A stretch of 64,000 nucleotides of DNA, from NCBI RefSeq assembly GCF_034377145.1, contig NZ_CP139710.1, positions 62,001 to 126,000 on the forward strand. Reading direction: 5' to 3'. Position 1 is the first letter of the stretch, and each line of letters opens with the position of its first letter. The notes under the pieces are model-generated. The model did not search any database and had not been told where the DNA came from. It saw nothing but the letters and a program-made list of their open reading frames with translations. This DNA comes from Sulfitobacter sp. OXR-159 (GTDB taxonomy: Bacteria > Pseudomonadota > Alphaproteobacteria > Rhodobacterales > Rhodobacteraceae). Positions 47,255-55,375 of this stretch are shown here, in pieces. Made by a program: the position numbers and the translations under genes.

Positions 47255-47611
47255 TCAGTTCTCAGTGACAATCAACAGGCGGGCTAATATACGTGCCTCG
47301 TGGTCTTGGCCTCCGAAAAAAATCGCAAGAATGCGTACTCGGTGTTGGTGATCGTCTACATCGAAATAGAGGACGGCACGCCCCTTGGTGACGTTACGAA
47401 TGCGCTTGCCGAGATGTGGACGAAGAGTCCCCTGATAGGGTGCCTCGCCCAAGCTGCGCATGGCGCTTTCTATCTCGGCCAGTCTTTGCTCCGCGAGGAT
47501 AAAAGCACGTTGTCCGTCTTCCCCGAACTCTCGCACTGACTTGATGAGAAATTCGAAGATTAGGTCAAGATCGTGATCGACACCGTCACCACGAACGACG
47601 TCAAAGACCAT
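47255..47611 (-). CDS. ParE/RelE-type toxin
   Basis: 118 aa from the ATG at 47611, overlapping the antitoxin stop by 11 bp. Fold elements: an N-terminal helix pair (LDLIFEFLIKSVREFG), then LRPHLGKRIRNVTKGRAVLYFDVDD and VRILAIFFGG, as in ParE proteins, which poison DNA gyrase or act as RelE-like nucleases. Its stop codon lies directly at the edge of the duplicated segment. Confidence 0.82.
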   Translation of the reverse strand: MVFDVVRGDGVDHDLDLIFEFLIKSVREFGEDGQRAFILAEQRLAEIESAMRSLGEAPYQGTLRPHLGKRIRNVTKGRAVLYFDVDDHQHRVRILAIFFGGQDHEARILARLLIVTEN

Positions 47612-47858
47612 GTTCGGCTTTCTTCCGCGCAATCATATCTTGAGTCCGGCGCTCACCCTCATCAAGTGATACAAAAGTGCCAGCCTGACGCTTGGCCAGA
47701 AGCTCCCGCAGTGCATCAGTCGCTTGTGATTGCTCCCTCAGGAGTTCCAGCCCCTGCTGCACGACGGCGCTCAGAGTAGCATAGCGCCCCTGGGCCACGA
47801 GATCGCGCGCGTAAGCCTCTTGGGCCTCGCTAATGGATACGGATGCTTTCACGCTCAT
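47601..47858 (-). CDS. ParD-type antitoxin
   Basis: 85 aa from the ATG at 47858, which has GAGGTG six bases upstream (an alternative ATG three codons earlier lacks it). N-terminal ribbon-helix-helix (SVSISEAQEAYARDLVAQGRYATLSAVVQQGL), C-terminal charged toxin-binding tail. It represses its own operon through the palindrome at 47875-47895. Confidence 0.85.
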   Translation of the reverse strand: MSVKASVSISEAQEAYARDLVAQGRYATLSAVVQQGLELLREQSQATDALRELLAKRQAGTFVSLDEGERRTQDMIARKKAEHGL

Positions 47859-47874
47859 ATGGATCACCTCAGCC

Positions 47875-47895
47875 TTATACTACTAAGTAGTATAA
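47875..47895. promoter_or_regulatory. palindromic operator of the ParDE module
   Basis: A perfect 21-bp palindrome: ttatactact, central a, agtagtataa. It ends about 17 bases from the parD start and overlaps the expected promoter, the classical place for ribbon-helix-helix autoregulation. Confidence 0.8.
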
Positions 47896-47970
47896 CCCCG
47901 ACAATCCGTTGTCGATAGTTTTGAGTAAACTGCAGCCTGGAAGGCACGACAAACGTCGTGCCGTGATACG

Positions 47971-48705
47971 TTACATTACTCCAAGCTCCCGCAGGCGGTC
48001 ATCGTCCAATTTAGGCACGGTCAGCGGCGGAGGGGGCGGGATAAATTTTCGGACATGCGACTTTGACACCCGGGACTTTTTCTGATCCGCAGTTGTCCAG
48101 TCCAAGAAGTCCAAGAGGCCACCTTTGCGCGTGTCCTGGTTTATGCGCGCGGCAGCATCGTGCATACTGCCTGAGACCAAGGCAGTAACAGCATAGGGCA
48201 AAGCAGGCTTAAGCTTCTTAATACCCGACCCGTTTGTTCCCCAGACGTTCAAGACGCTGAGCGTCTCCATCGTCAGATAAGCCTGCCCGGTGAGAAGCGT
48301 GTGGGAATATTCGTCGGCCATCTGCATCAGGATATCACCTACAGAACAAAGAAGTTCAGGCCCCTGGCACCTCTGAAAGCTCAAAAGCGCGTCTTGGAGA
48401 CGTTCCGGCAGGTCATCAAGTTCGATCCGTCGAAACGCGTCTCCATCCCATAGAACAACGGCGTCAAAGACAAACCTGCTTAGATGATAGGGCTCATCAG
48501 TAAACACGAAGGAAAGCGCGCGAACTTCGGCGCGGGAGCCCTCCCATTGGGCACAAAGACCAGCCAACTGGCTTTGCCAATGCTCATCAGGTGCCAATTC
48601 TGTATCCCTCATGGGCATAGGGTCAGAACCATACCCCATCCAATGGTGCCCCTTCTGGGCTTTCTCGATCAGATCTTCGGTGTGGTTCAGAGTAGATTTG
48701 GTCAT
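47971..48705 (-). CDS. hypothetical protein, 244 aa
   Basis: A soluble, mostly helical protein. The N-terminal third is polar (KAQKGHHWMGYGSDPMPMRD), the centre has SFVFTDEPYHLSRFVFDAVVLWDGDAFRRIELDDLPERL, and there is a proline run (PPPPPLTVP) close to the C-terminus. No signal peptide or membrane segment. It follows the 118-aa paralogue in the same direction with about 140 bp between, so they may be co-transcribed. Unknown family, likely plasmid accessory. Confidence 0.6.
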   Translation of the reverse strand: MTKSTLNHTEDLIEKAQKGHHWMGYGSDPMPMRDTELAPDEHWQSQLAGLCAQWEGSRAEVRALSFVFTDEPYHLSRFVFDAVVLWDGDAFRRIELDDLPERLQDALLSFQRCQGPELLCSVGDILMQMADEYSHTLLTGQAYLTMETLSVLNVWGTNGSGIKKLKPALPYAVTALVSGSMHDAAARINQDTRKGGLLDFLDWTTADQKKSRVSKSHVRKFIPPPPPLTVPKLDDDRLRELGVM

Positions 48706-48843
48706 GGTTTACCCTTTTTTGGATTTTTGAGTTTGCGGGACGTAAAGCGGAGCCACGTCGCCGCGCAGAGGTTTGAGGGGGGGAGTAGGGTTTCTGTCTT
48801 GCAGGGCCGGAAGCTCTTCTGTGCTCTACCCGGCGCCTCGCCT

Positions 48844-49200
48844 TCAGGCAGACCAGCTGCAGATGAGAGGGCCGTTTTCAATGATGTCATTGGCAAGGAA
48901 CGTGACAACCGCAGGGTAGTAGAGCAGCAGGTCCTTCCATTCCGCGGCCCGTGCATCCAATTCGTGCAATTCCTCGGGGATGTCGAACAAAGCATCGGCC
49001 AGAGTGAGGCCCGAGGCGGCGAACTCCTCTTCAAGCATGTTCGCAACCACTGCCAACGTGCCGAGCGTGACATAGAAGTCACTATACCCCTCATAGACAT
49101 TCCCGCCAGAGCCTTTCGCAAACGCGTCAAAGAGACCGTCGTGGTTGCGCAGGTAAAACACCTCCTCCCCATCGCGGTAAAAACCAGTATCCAGTCCCAT
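48844..49200 (-). CDS. hypothetical protein, 118 aa, paralogue 2
   Basis: Same length and pattern as 46085-46441: MGLDTGFYRDGEEVFYLRNH at the start and ENGPLICSWSA at the end, with substitutions between. The DNA is nearly identical over the first about 60 bases and the upstream region. Acidic and soluble, function unknown. Confidence 0.72.
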   Translation of the reverse strand: MGLDTGFYRDGEEVFYLRNHDGLFDAFAKGSGGNVYEGYSDFYVTLGTLAVVANMLEEEFAASGLTLADALFDIPEELHELDARAAEWKDLLLYYPAVVTFLANDIIENGPLICSWSA

Positions 49201-50130
49201 CTGTGTATCCTTTCCAGTTTGATGGTTCAGGTTAAGCGCACTTGCAGCGCCTAATCATGAGCTGGTGACGATTTTGGGGGGGCGATAATCAAATCGTGCA
49301 TTTTCTCAAAAAAAGTTTCACCGCGCCCAAAAGGGTGAGGCCAACGCAAAGCCATAGCGGTAGAAGGCCATCCCTCGACGCCACCCAATTGGGGCGCAGC
49401 ATCAAGATCGAGCGGCCGGTTTCAGAACTTTGATGAGCCTATAGCTGGCGCACCGCGACGCGCCAAAAAGTGCAGGCATAATGTGTCTTTGCGGGGCTGC
49501 GCATAAGCCTGCTTTCCTGCGCTGCTTTGCCCCGAGCCGTTGCGATCCGGGTAAAGGCCGTGCAACTACCGCGCATAGCCTGAACGACCTTCTACGAGAG
49601 AAAAAATGCAAATCACTGAGCCGTCCCGCCAAATTGATGTCCTACATACCACGGATGTGCTCGTTGTTGGCGCAGGCCCGGGGGGCTTGGCCGCAGCTCT
49701 GGCTGCTGCACGTGCAGGTGTTGATGTTACACTAGTCGAACGTTTCGGTTGCTTTGGGGGCAATATCACGACCGTGGGCGTGGAAGGCTTTGCTTGGTAT
49801 CGCCATGAAAAGACCGTTGAAGCAAACGGTATTGGGCGCGAGTTTGAAGAACGTGCCAAGGCGATGGGGGCCGCTGTCCCCGAAGCCCAGTCCCTTAGCT
49901 ATGAGCTCGACAGCGAAGGGTTCAAAGTCGTTGCGGATCAATTGGTCGAAGAAGCTGGCATCGTGCCGATGCTACATCGTCTGTTCGTCGCGCCCGTTAT
50001 GGAAGGCGACCGTATCATCGGCATTATCACCGAATCCAAAGCCGGTCGGGAAGCTATCCTTGGTAAAGTGGTCATTGACGCCACAGGGGATGCCGACATC
50101 GCCCACCGCGCCGGAGCGCCCGTCACCCAC
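49201..50130. repeat. duplicated segment, right copy
   Basis: Partner of 46442-47249; contains the intact start of the oxidoreductase gene and an upstream region of about 400 bp nearly identical to the left copy. Confidence 0.85.
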
Positions 50131-50964
50131 CCCCCTCGGGAAGAGTTGCAGGCTGCAAGCGTCATGTTCCACGTCGCGGGCGTGGACAAGAAAAAGTTCA
50201 TGGAAGAGGTGCATGCCAACCCGCAGACCTATTCCGATTGGTCCACTGGCGAATGGACAGTCGAAACCGACGGCAAAGAAGACGAGATGTTTTCGCCTTT
50301 CCTCAAAAAACCGTTTGAAGCGGCGCGCAAAGCCGGGGTCATTCCCGCGGATCTGACCACCATCGCAGGCACTTGGGGCGCGGTGCATGACAGCGGTGAG
50401 ATGACCTATATGAACCTGGTCCATCTAGACAATTGCGATGGGACCGACCCCAAAGACCTTACTCACTTCGAAATCGAGGGCCGCCGCCAAGCGATGATGG
50501 CCATTGAAGCCTTGCGCAGGTTTGCGCCTGGATGCGAGGGCGTCCGCCTGCGCAACTTCGGTATGACGCTAGGAGTGCGGGACACGCGCAAAATCGATGC
50601 GATCTATAACATGACAGAAACGGATGTGCGCCACGAAGCACGCTTTGAGGACAGCATCGGTATTTATCCGGAATTTATCGACGGCTATGGGGTCCTCATC
50701 CTGCCGACGACAGGGCGTTACATGCACATTCCCTATCGATCATTGCTGCCCAAAAAAATCAAAGGATTGTTGGTCGCGGGGCGTGCGACCGGGGGGGACC
50801 GTATCGCCCACGCCGCAACGCGCAACATGGCGTGCTGCGCTGTCGCAGGGCAAGGTGCCGGGATTGCCGCAGCTCAAGCAGTCAAATCGCGATCGGAACT
50901 AGAGAATGTCGATCTGGCTGCCATTCACAAGGAGTTGGATCGGCAGGGCGTACGTCGGGTATGA
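49606..50964 (+). CDS. FAD-dependent oxidoreductase
   Basis: 452 aa. Rossmann FAD site VLVVGAGPGGLAAALAAARAGVDVTLVE near the N-terminus, the conserved FGGNITTVGVEG, a VVIDATGDADIAHRAGA segment that closes the FAD site, and the C-terminal KGLLVAGRATGGDRIAHAATR. These place it in the FAD_oxidored (PF12831-like) family, often called thiazole/flavin oxidoreductase-like proteins of unknown substrate. About 400 bp upstream without a gene, duplicated at 46442. A strong inverted-repeat terminator follows. Confidence 0.88.
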   Translation: MQITEPSRQIDVLHTTDVLVVGAGPGGLAAALAAARAGVDVTLVERFGCFGGNITTVGVEGFAWYRHEKTVEANGIGREFEERAKAMGAAVPEAQSLSYELDSEGFKVVADQLVEEAGIVPMLHRLFVAPVMEGDRIIGIITESKAGREAILGKVVIDATGDADIAHRAGAPVTHPPREELQAASVMFHVAGVDKKKFMEEVHANPQTYSDWSTGEWTVETDGKEDEMFSPFLKKPFEAARKAGVIPADLTTIAGTWGAVHDSGEMTYMNLVHLDNCDGTDPKDLTHFEIEGRRQAMMAIEALRRFAPGCEGVRLRNFGMTLGVRDTRKIDAIYNMTETDVRHEARFEDSIGIYPEFIDGYGVLILPTTGRYMHIPYRSLLPKKIKGLLVAGRATGGDRIAHAATRNMACCAVAGQGAGIAAAQAVKSRSELENVDLAAIHKELDRQGVRRV

Positions 50965-50965
50965 C

Positions 50966-50997
50966 GCGGCGCAGCTGTTAAGTCACAACTGCGCCGC
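50966..50997. terminator. bidirectional terminator-like hairpin
   Basis: gcggcgcagctgt ... acaactgcgccgc, 12 of 13 pairs with a 6-base loop, placed between convergent genes and followed by gcctttaaa. Confidence 0.7.
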
Positions 50998-51015
50998 GCC
51001 TTTAAAGCCGGAGCA

Positions 51016-51603
51016 TTACGCTACTGCAGGATGAAAGCCTGAACCCCGGCCATGCCGACTAAGCTCCTTTAAAGCCGCGCAAAGAACAAACACCATTCCG
51101 ACGGCTTCCAGCAGCTCCTCGACGTGATAGAACGTCGCATAGAAGCCATAGGGCCCATACGACGACAGGATTGCACCACTTACCATCTCAAGACCAAATG
51201 CGCCGCCAAAAAACATCGCGATCCCCAAAGCGAAACTACGGCGAGCAGGCGCAGAGGCACTTCGAATTATCAGCGCGAAAATTGCAAGCAGCCCTGCCGC
51301 CACAATCATACCGGGGATAACCCAAGCAAAGTGCAAAAAACCGCTGCCGCCGCCCATAGTGAGTCCAAACCCCTCCAGCCGCTCGTGGATACTGATCATA
51401 TCGTCCAAAGAAAGCAGTAGGATAGCCGTCGCGGTCAGACCCCAAACCCTTCGCCGCCTATTCGGCGGTGAAATCGGATCTGTGCGTATCGACTCCACAT
51501 TCACCCAGCCATCACGCAAGCCCATTCTCGTCATGAGAAGACACGGAGCGCGCAGCCCCCTTTGGCTATGGGCACAAGTCCTACAATGATTGTTCGACCT
51601 CAA
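51016..51603 (-). CDS. four-helix membrane protein with a replaced N-terminus
   Basis: From about residue 53 the protein has natural membrane segments (VWGLTATAILLLSLDDMISIHERLEGFG, then FAWVIPGMIVAAGLLAIFALII and two more), and the LSLDDMISIHE motif belongs to a recurring family of bacterial membrane proteins. The first about 50 residues are not like it and contain the translated copy of the array hairpin (DPISPPNRRRRVWG, DNA core at 51454-51468). The original 5' end is therefore probably missing and the gene may be a remnant. Confidence 0.6.
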   Translation of the reverse strand: MRSNNHCRTCAHSQRGLRAPCLLMTRMGLRDGWVNVESIRTDPISPPNRRRRVWGLTATAILLLSLDDMISIHERLEGFGLTMGGGSGFLHFAWVIPGMIVAAGLLAIFALIIRSASAPARRSFALGIAMFFGGAFGLEMVSGAILSSYGPYGFYATFYHVEELLEAVGMVFVLCAALKELSRHGRGSGFHPAVA

Positions 51604-51671
51604 GCTGGGGATCGTTAAGGCCCGGATAATATGAGCTGTGGCCGTCTGAGCATACGCGGTTCGGGCTCATG

Positions 51672-52202
51672 TCAGATCTGCAGCTCAGTCTCCAACGTTT
51701 TAAGAATGGCAAGCTTTTCATGCGAACTGTGGCAAGGCATGCAGGCTACGGTCAACGCTCGTTGAAAAAGAGGCTCGAAACGGCTGGAGGGGGCGCCCAC
51801 AATATTAAGGTCCCCAAGCGCGGCCTTTGCAATTTTCCTGATGGCCGCCTCAGAGAGTGCGACATGGTTTTGCTTCGTGTCGCTCGCCCAGATCGTCTCC
51901 CGCTCGATCCCCAAGAGCGCCCAATGTGTTAAACCCCGCTCAAGGAAGAGCGACGTGGTGATAACCTGCAGACCAACTTTCCCATAAGAGTTTCCTGGCC
52001 CGCCCGGCCTATGTTGAACCTGCGTCCCCAGCAGGGATTTTTTCGTGGCCCCCCGCTCGATGAAGGTCTGCTCAACGTCTTGCGCGAGCGCCTCAACGGC
52101 GCGTGCCGTGGTAATCGTATGGGCTCTCGCCCGCCCGTTGACCTGTTTCAACGCCTCCTCGATGCGCAGCGCATTTTCGGGTTTGATGACGATTTTCCTC
52201 AT
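51672..52202 (-). CDS. hypothetical protein, 176 aa
   Basis: Starts best at the ATG at 52202 (MRKIVIKPENALRIEEALKQVNGRARAHT). It continues with RAVEALAQDVEQTFIERGATKKSLLGTQVQHRP and LQVITTSLFLERGLTHWALLGIERETIWAS. The composition is that of a soluble nucleic-acid-binding protein, but no family is recognised. An upstream frame to 52352 is basic and unlikely. Divergent gap of about 260 bp to the Fic gene. Confidence 0.55.
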   Translation of the reverse strand: MRKIVIKPENALRIEEALKQVNGRARAHTITTARAVEALAQDVEQTFIERGATKKSLLGTQVQHRPGGPGNSYGKVGLQVITTSLFLERGLTHWALLGIERETIWASDTKQNHVALSEAAIRKIAKAALGDLNIVGAPSSRFEPLFQRALTVACMPCHSSHEKLAILKTLETELQI

Positions 52203-52459
52203 GACTTCGGTAGCCTTTCTCTTGGACCTCTTTGAAGTTCGAAAAAGGCCGGTCTTGGCCTTTCCAATGAGGAATTGGGATGATCCCGAAGGAGACAGAA
52301 GAAATCTCGTCGTCTTTGAGAAATTATTGTCCCGGGTCGCCCTGCCTCTCACCCGCCAGCGTCAGCTTCTGTCGGCAAGGCGATGAACTGGAGCCCCGCG
52401 GTGCTCGTCTGATACTTGCTTGAAGTGGCCGTCTGGAACTCCTCCTGTGAGAAGCCTCT

Positions 52460-53554
52460 TTACGTCGCCACCAGTGAATAGCTGGTGCTACGCCCACCTG
52501 CCTCATCTTTCTCCAAGGCTCCCAAGTCGATCAGATCAAGAATGTCGCGATAGGCTGTGTCTTGTGAGCACTTTTCGATCTTCGCATATTTCGACGTGGT
52601 GAGTTTTCCTTCGAACCCATCCAAAAGGCGATTGACCATGTCCCGCTGCCGGTCGTTCATGTTCGACGCTCCATATTCCTCCCAGAACCGCGCCTTCCGG
52701 AACACGGTTTCCAGGATGATCTGGGCACCATCAAACGCGCGATCGAGGCAAGCCAGGAACCAAACGAGCCACGCCGTCACATCAAGCTCTCCTTTCTGTG
52801 TTGTCTCGAGCATATCGTAATAGGCGCTGCGCTCTTGTCGAATTTGCGTCGACATACTGTAGAACCGCTGTGAACTGCCTTCGGATCGCGCCAACGCCAT
52901 ATCCGCGATCGCGCGAGCGATGCGGCCGTTGCCATCATCGAAAGGATGGATAGTGACGAACCAAAGATGGGCAATTGCGGCATGGATGACTGGGTCGGTG
53001 TCGGGTGTTTGATTGAACCAAGTCAGGAAGCGCTGCATCTCAGGGTCTAGTCTTTGGGCGTCTGGCGCCTCAAAATGCACGCGTTCGCGGCCATAGGGTC
53101 CTGACACAACCTCCATCGGACCGTTGCGCCAATTTCCCACCCTGATACGGGTCATTCCGCTTCGCCCGGTCGGAAAGAGAGCCGCATGCCAGCCGAACAG
53201 ACGCTCCGCGTCCAGTGGCTGGTCATACGCTTGGGTCGCGTCCAGCATCATCTCAACGACACCATCAAGATGGCGATCGGTTGGGATCAGTCCGCCGATT
53301 TCGAGCCCGAGCCGCTTCGCGATGGACGAGCGGACCTGATCCTTGTCGAGCGTTTCCCCCTCGATCTCGCTGCTTTTAACGACATCACTGGTCAGTGTTC
53401 TGAGCATCGCCTCGTTACGAAGATCGAAGCCAAGACCCTCCATGCGCCCCAAAAGCTTACCTTGGCGGTGACGGACCGCAACAAGTTGTGACGACAGCTT
53501 GGCCTTATCCCAGATAAACTGCGGCCAGTCATGAAGTTCGTGGATGTAAGTCAT
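52460..53554 (-). CDS. Fic/DOC family protein with N-terminal self-inhibition motif
   Basis: 364 aa. DUF4172-like N-terminus (TYIHELHDWPQFIWD). The inhibitory motif SSEIEG (61-66), fitting (S/T)xxxE(G/N), precedes the core. The Fic motif HPFDDGNGR lies at 203-211 with all catalytic residues, so this is a class II Fic AMP-transferase. A C-terminal winged-helix domain (FEGKLTTSKYAKIEKCSQDTAYRDILDLIDLGAL) resembles a DNA-binding module. The target protein is unknown. Monocistronic. Confidence 0.92.
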   Translation of the reverse strand: MTYIHELHDWPQFIWDKAKLSSQLVAVRHRQGKLLGRMEGLGFDLRNEAMLRTLTSDVVKSSEIEGETLDKDQVRSSIAKRLGLEIGGLIPTDRHLDGVVEMMLDATQAYDQPLDAERLFGWHAALFPTGRSGMTRIRVGNWRNGPMEVVSGPYGRERVHFEAPDAQRLDPEMQRFLTWFNQTPDTDPVIHAAIAHLWFVTIHPFDDGNGRIARAIADMALARSEGSSQRFYSMSTQIRQERSAYYDMLETTQKGELDVTAWLVWFLACLDRAFDGAQIILETVFRKARFWEEYGASNMNDRQRDMVNRLLDGFEGKLTTSKYAKIEKCSQDTAYRDILDLIDLGALEKDEAGGRSTSYSLVAT

Positions 53555-53671
53555 ATTTTACGCATTCTTTGCGGAGATTATACGACGCAAACTCCGCAGG
53601 ACAATCACAAACACCGCAGCAAACGCGGAGAATAACGGCGACGACCTCCGCCTACGAAGCGTTGCCGGACT

Positions 53672-55375
53672 TTACGCGTCGAACACCTCCGCCAATAGCC
53701 CGTCAATCATACTTTGGCCCTTGGCCCGCTGCGCCTTTTCAAATTGCGCCGCCTGGTAGGCGAGTTGGGATCGCGCATCGCGCTGAGCCGTAAGAGCCAG
53801 CGCCATTTCCACCCCTTCTGGCCCCAATTGTCCAAGCTCTGTATGTATCCGAGTACGCGCAATATGCGCCCCGGTCCCCATATGCCTGCGCCAAGCGCTG
53901 GAAGGATAACCGCCTGCAAGTCCTTTGCCAGATACGTCACGCAGCACCGTGACCTGATCCGTCTGCGAAAGCGCGCGGAGATGCGCCAGATGATCCACCT
54001 TCATTCCGCGCAAAAGCATAGCATTCAGAAAGGGCTCCAGCCGTTTATGTAATCTGCCGCGTAGGGGCTCATCTTCTTTCGTTGTCGTGATATCGATGCG
54101 GTAACAGTCCCCATCATACCATATATCCTCCCCCCAGATGAGCTGACCGTCTCCCAGTCGCAGAGGGATCAGCGTCCAAAAGGCAATACAGAACGCCTCG
54201 TTGAGAAGGCGTATCTTGGTATGACGCCGCTTGGCCTCAGTGCTCTGCTCCAAAAGTTCATGGGCCAGCTGCCAGGTTTCCTTCAAATCAGGCAGTTGTT
54301 CATAACGGCCAAACTTTAGGGGCACGACGGACTGTAAGTCAGAGCGCAGAGCGTTCTCATGCGCACGGATCGCCTCCAGCGTCAGCCTGTCAATTCCAAG
54401 AGCATCTCCAAACTGACGCAGCCGCATGACAGCGGTATGCCGTGTAGCGGGCCGATCCCCTTGAGACGTATAGGCGGGGGCCTGGCGCGCTTTGGCATGC
54501 GCCGTGCGCGCTGCCTCCATGCGCCGGACCCCTTCGATGGTAATAGCGACTGTAGCACCTGCATCGATCTGCACTTTTGCATATTCACGCAAGATATCTT
54601 CGGTGCTGTCGATCACGGATGCGGCCGGTACTGCTTCATGCAGCGCCACAAACCCCGTGCGCCACGCCTTCAATTTGGCCCGCCAAGCTGGCGGCAGGGC
54701 GTCATAAGCGACGCGCCGTTGCGCTGCAGGGCGCGGCACCGACCCCGCCTTGGCAACCTGCGCAGGCTCTTTGCGAACGATCGCCTCAGGCAGGATTACA
54801 TGTGCGGCAGGGCTGCCCGGCATCAAAACATCGATGGCGGCTTTGAGAGAGCGCAAGCGGCGGCTCGATGTCACATCTGCCCCAAAAGCGAGGTAGTCAT
54901 CGACCGTGGGTGCCGTGATCCCACGCGCGGCTGTGAACGAAAGAAACCTGGCGAAAACGCGCAGGTCCTCAAGCGCTACTGCCTTGAACCCTTTTAGGTT
55001 GCAGTAAGGAGCCATCAAAGGGTCCGCCCCAAGCGCCTGCCTGTCTCGACGGTCACAGCTACGGCCGGTGCCTTTCTTTGCACGGATCGCGTCACGTATT
55101 GTGCAAAGAACTGGGGTCTCTGGCGGGACCAAACGATCAAACGCGGTACGCAGGTTCTCCAATTGCCGCGGTGAGGCATCTTCTTCTGCAAACGCAAGGA
55201 AATCCGAAACCGTCGGCACAGCGATCGCGCGTGCTTGCGCAAACCTAAAGAACTTATCCAAGGTGCGCAGCTCACGTAAGCCAATCTCATCAAGCCTGGG
55301 GGCTGCGCGGTAGGGACCAAAATGTGCCGCAGATAGAATCTCTGCACGGCTGCGGGTATCGTAAGTCTTAGTCAT
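53672..55375 (-). CDS. tyrosine recombinase / integrase, second of an overlapping pair
   Basis: 567 aa. A large N-terminal region (to about 330) precedes the catalytic domain, where AFWTLIPLRLGDGQLIWGEDI carries the box-I arginine, WRRHMGTGAHIARTRI the HxxR-like region and SQLAYQAAQ a candidate Tyr near the C-terminus. The signature is divergent. Its start overlaps the stop of the partner gene by 8 bp, so the two are made together. Confidence 0.72.
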   Translation of the reverse strand: MTKTYDTRSRAEILSAAHFGPYRAAPRLDEIGLRELRTLDKFFRFAQARAIAVPTVSDFLAFAEEDASPRQLENLRTAFDRLVPPETPVLCTIRDAIRAKKGTGRSCDRRDRQALGADPLMAPYCNLKGFKAVALEDLRVFARFLSFTAARGITAPTVDDYLAFGADVTSSRRLRSLKAAIDVLMPGSPAAHVILPEAIVRKEPAQVAKAGSVPRPAAQRRVAYDALPPAWRAKLKAWRTGFVALHEAVPAASVIDSTEDILREYAKVQIDAGATVAITIEGVRRMEAARTAHAKARQAPAYTSQGDRPATRHTAVMRLRQFGDALGIDRLTLEAIRAHENALRSDLQSVVPLKFGRYEQLPDLKETWQLAHELLEQSTEAKRRHTKIRLLNEAFCIAFWTLIPLRLGDGQLIWGEDIWYDGDCYRIDITTTKEDEPLRGRLHKRLEPFLNAMLLRGMKVDHLAHLRALSQTDQVTVLRDVSGKGLAGGYPSSAWRRHMGTGAHIARTRIHTELGQLGPEGVEMALALTAQRDARSQLAYQAAQFEKAQRAKGQSMIDGLLAEVFDA

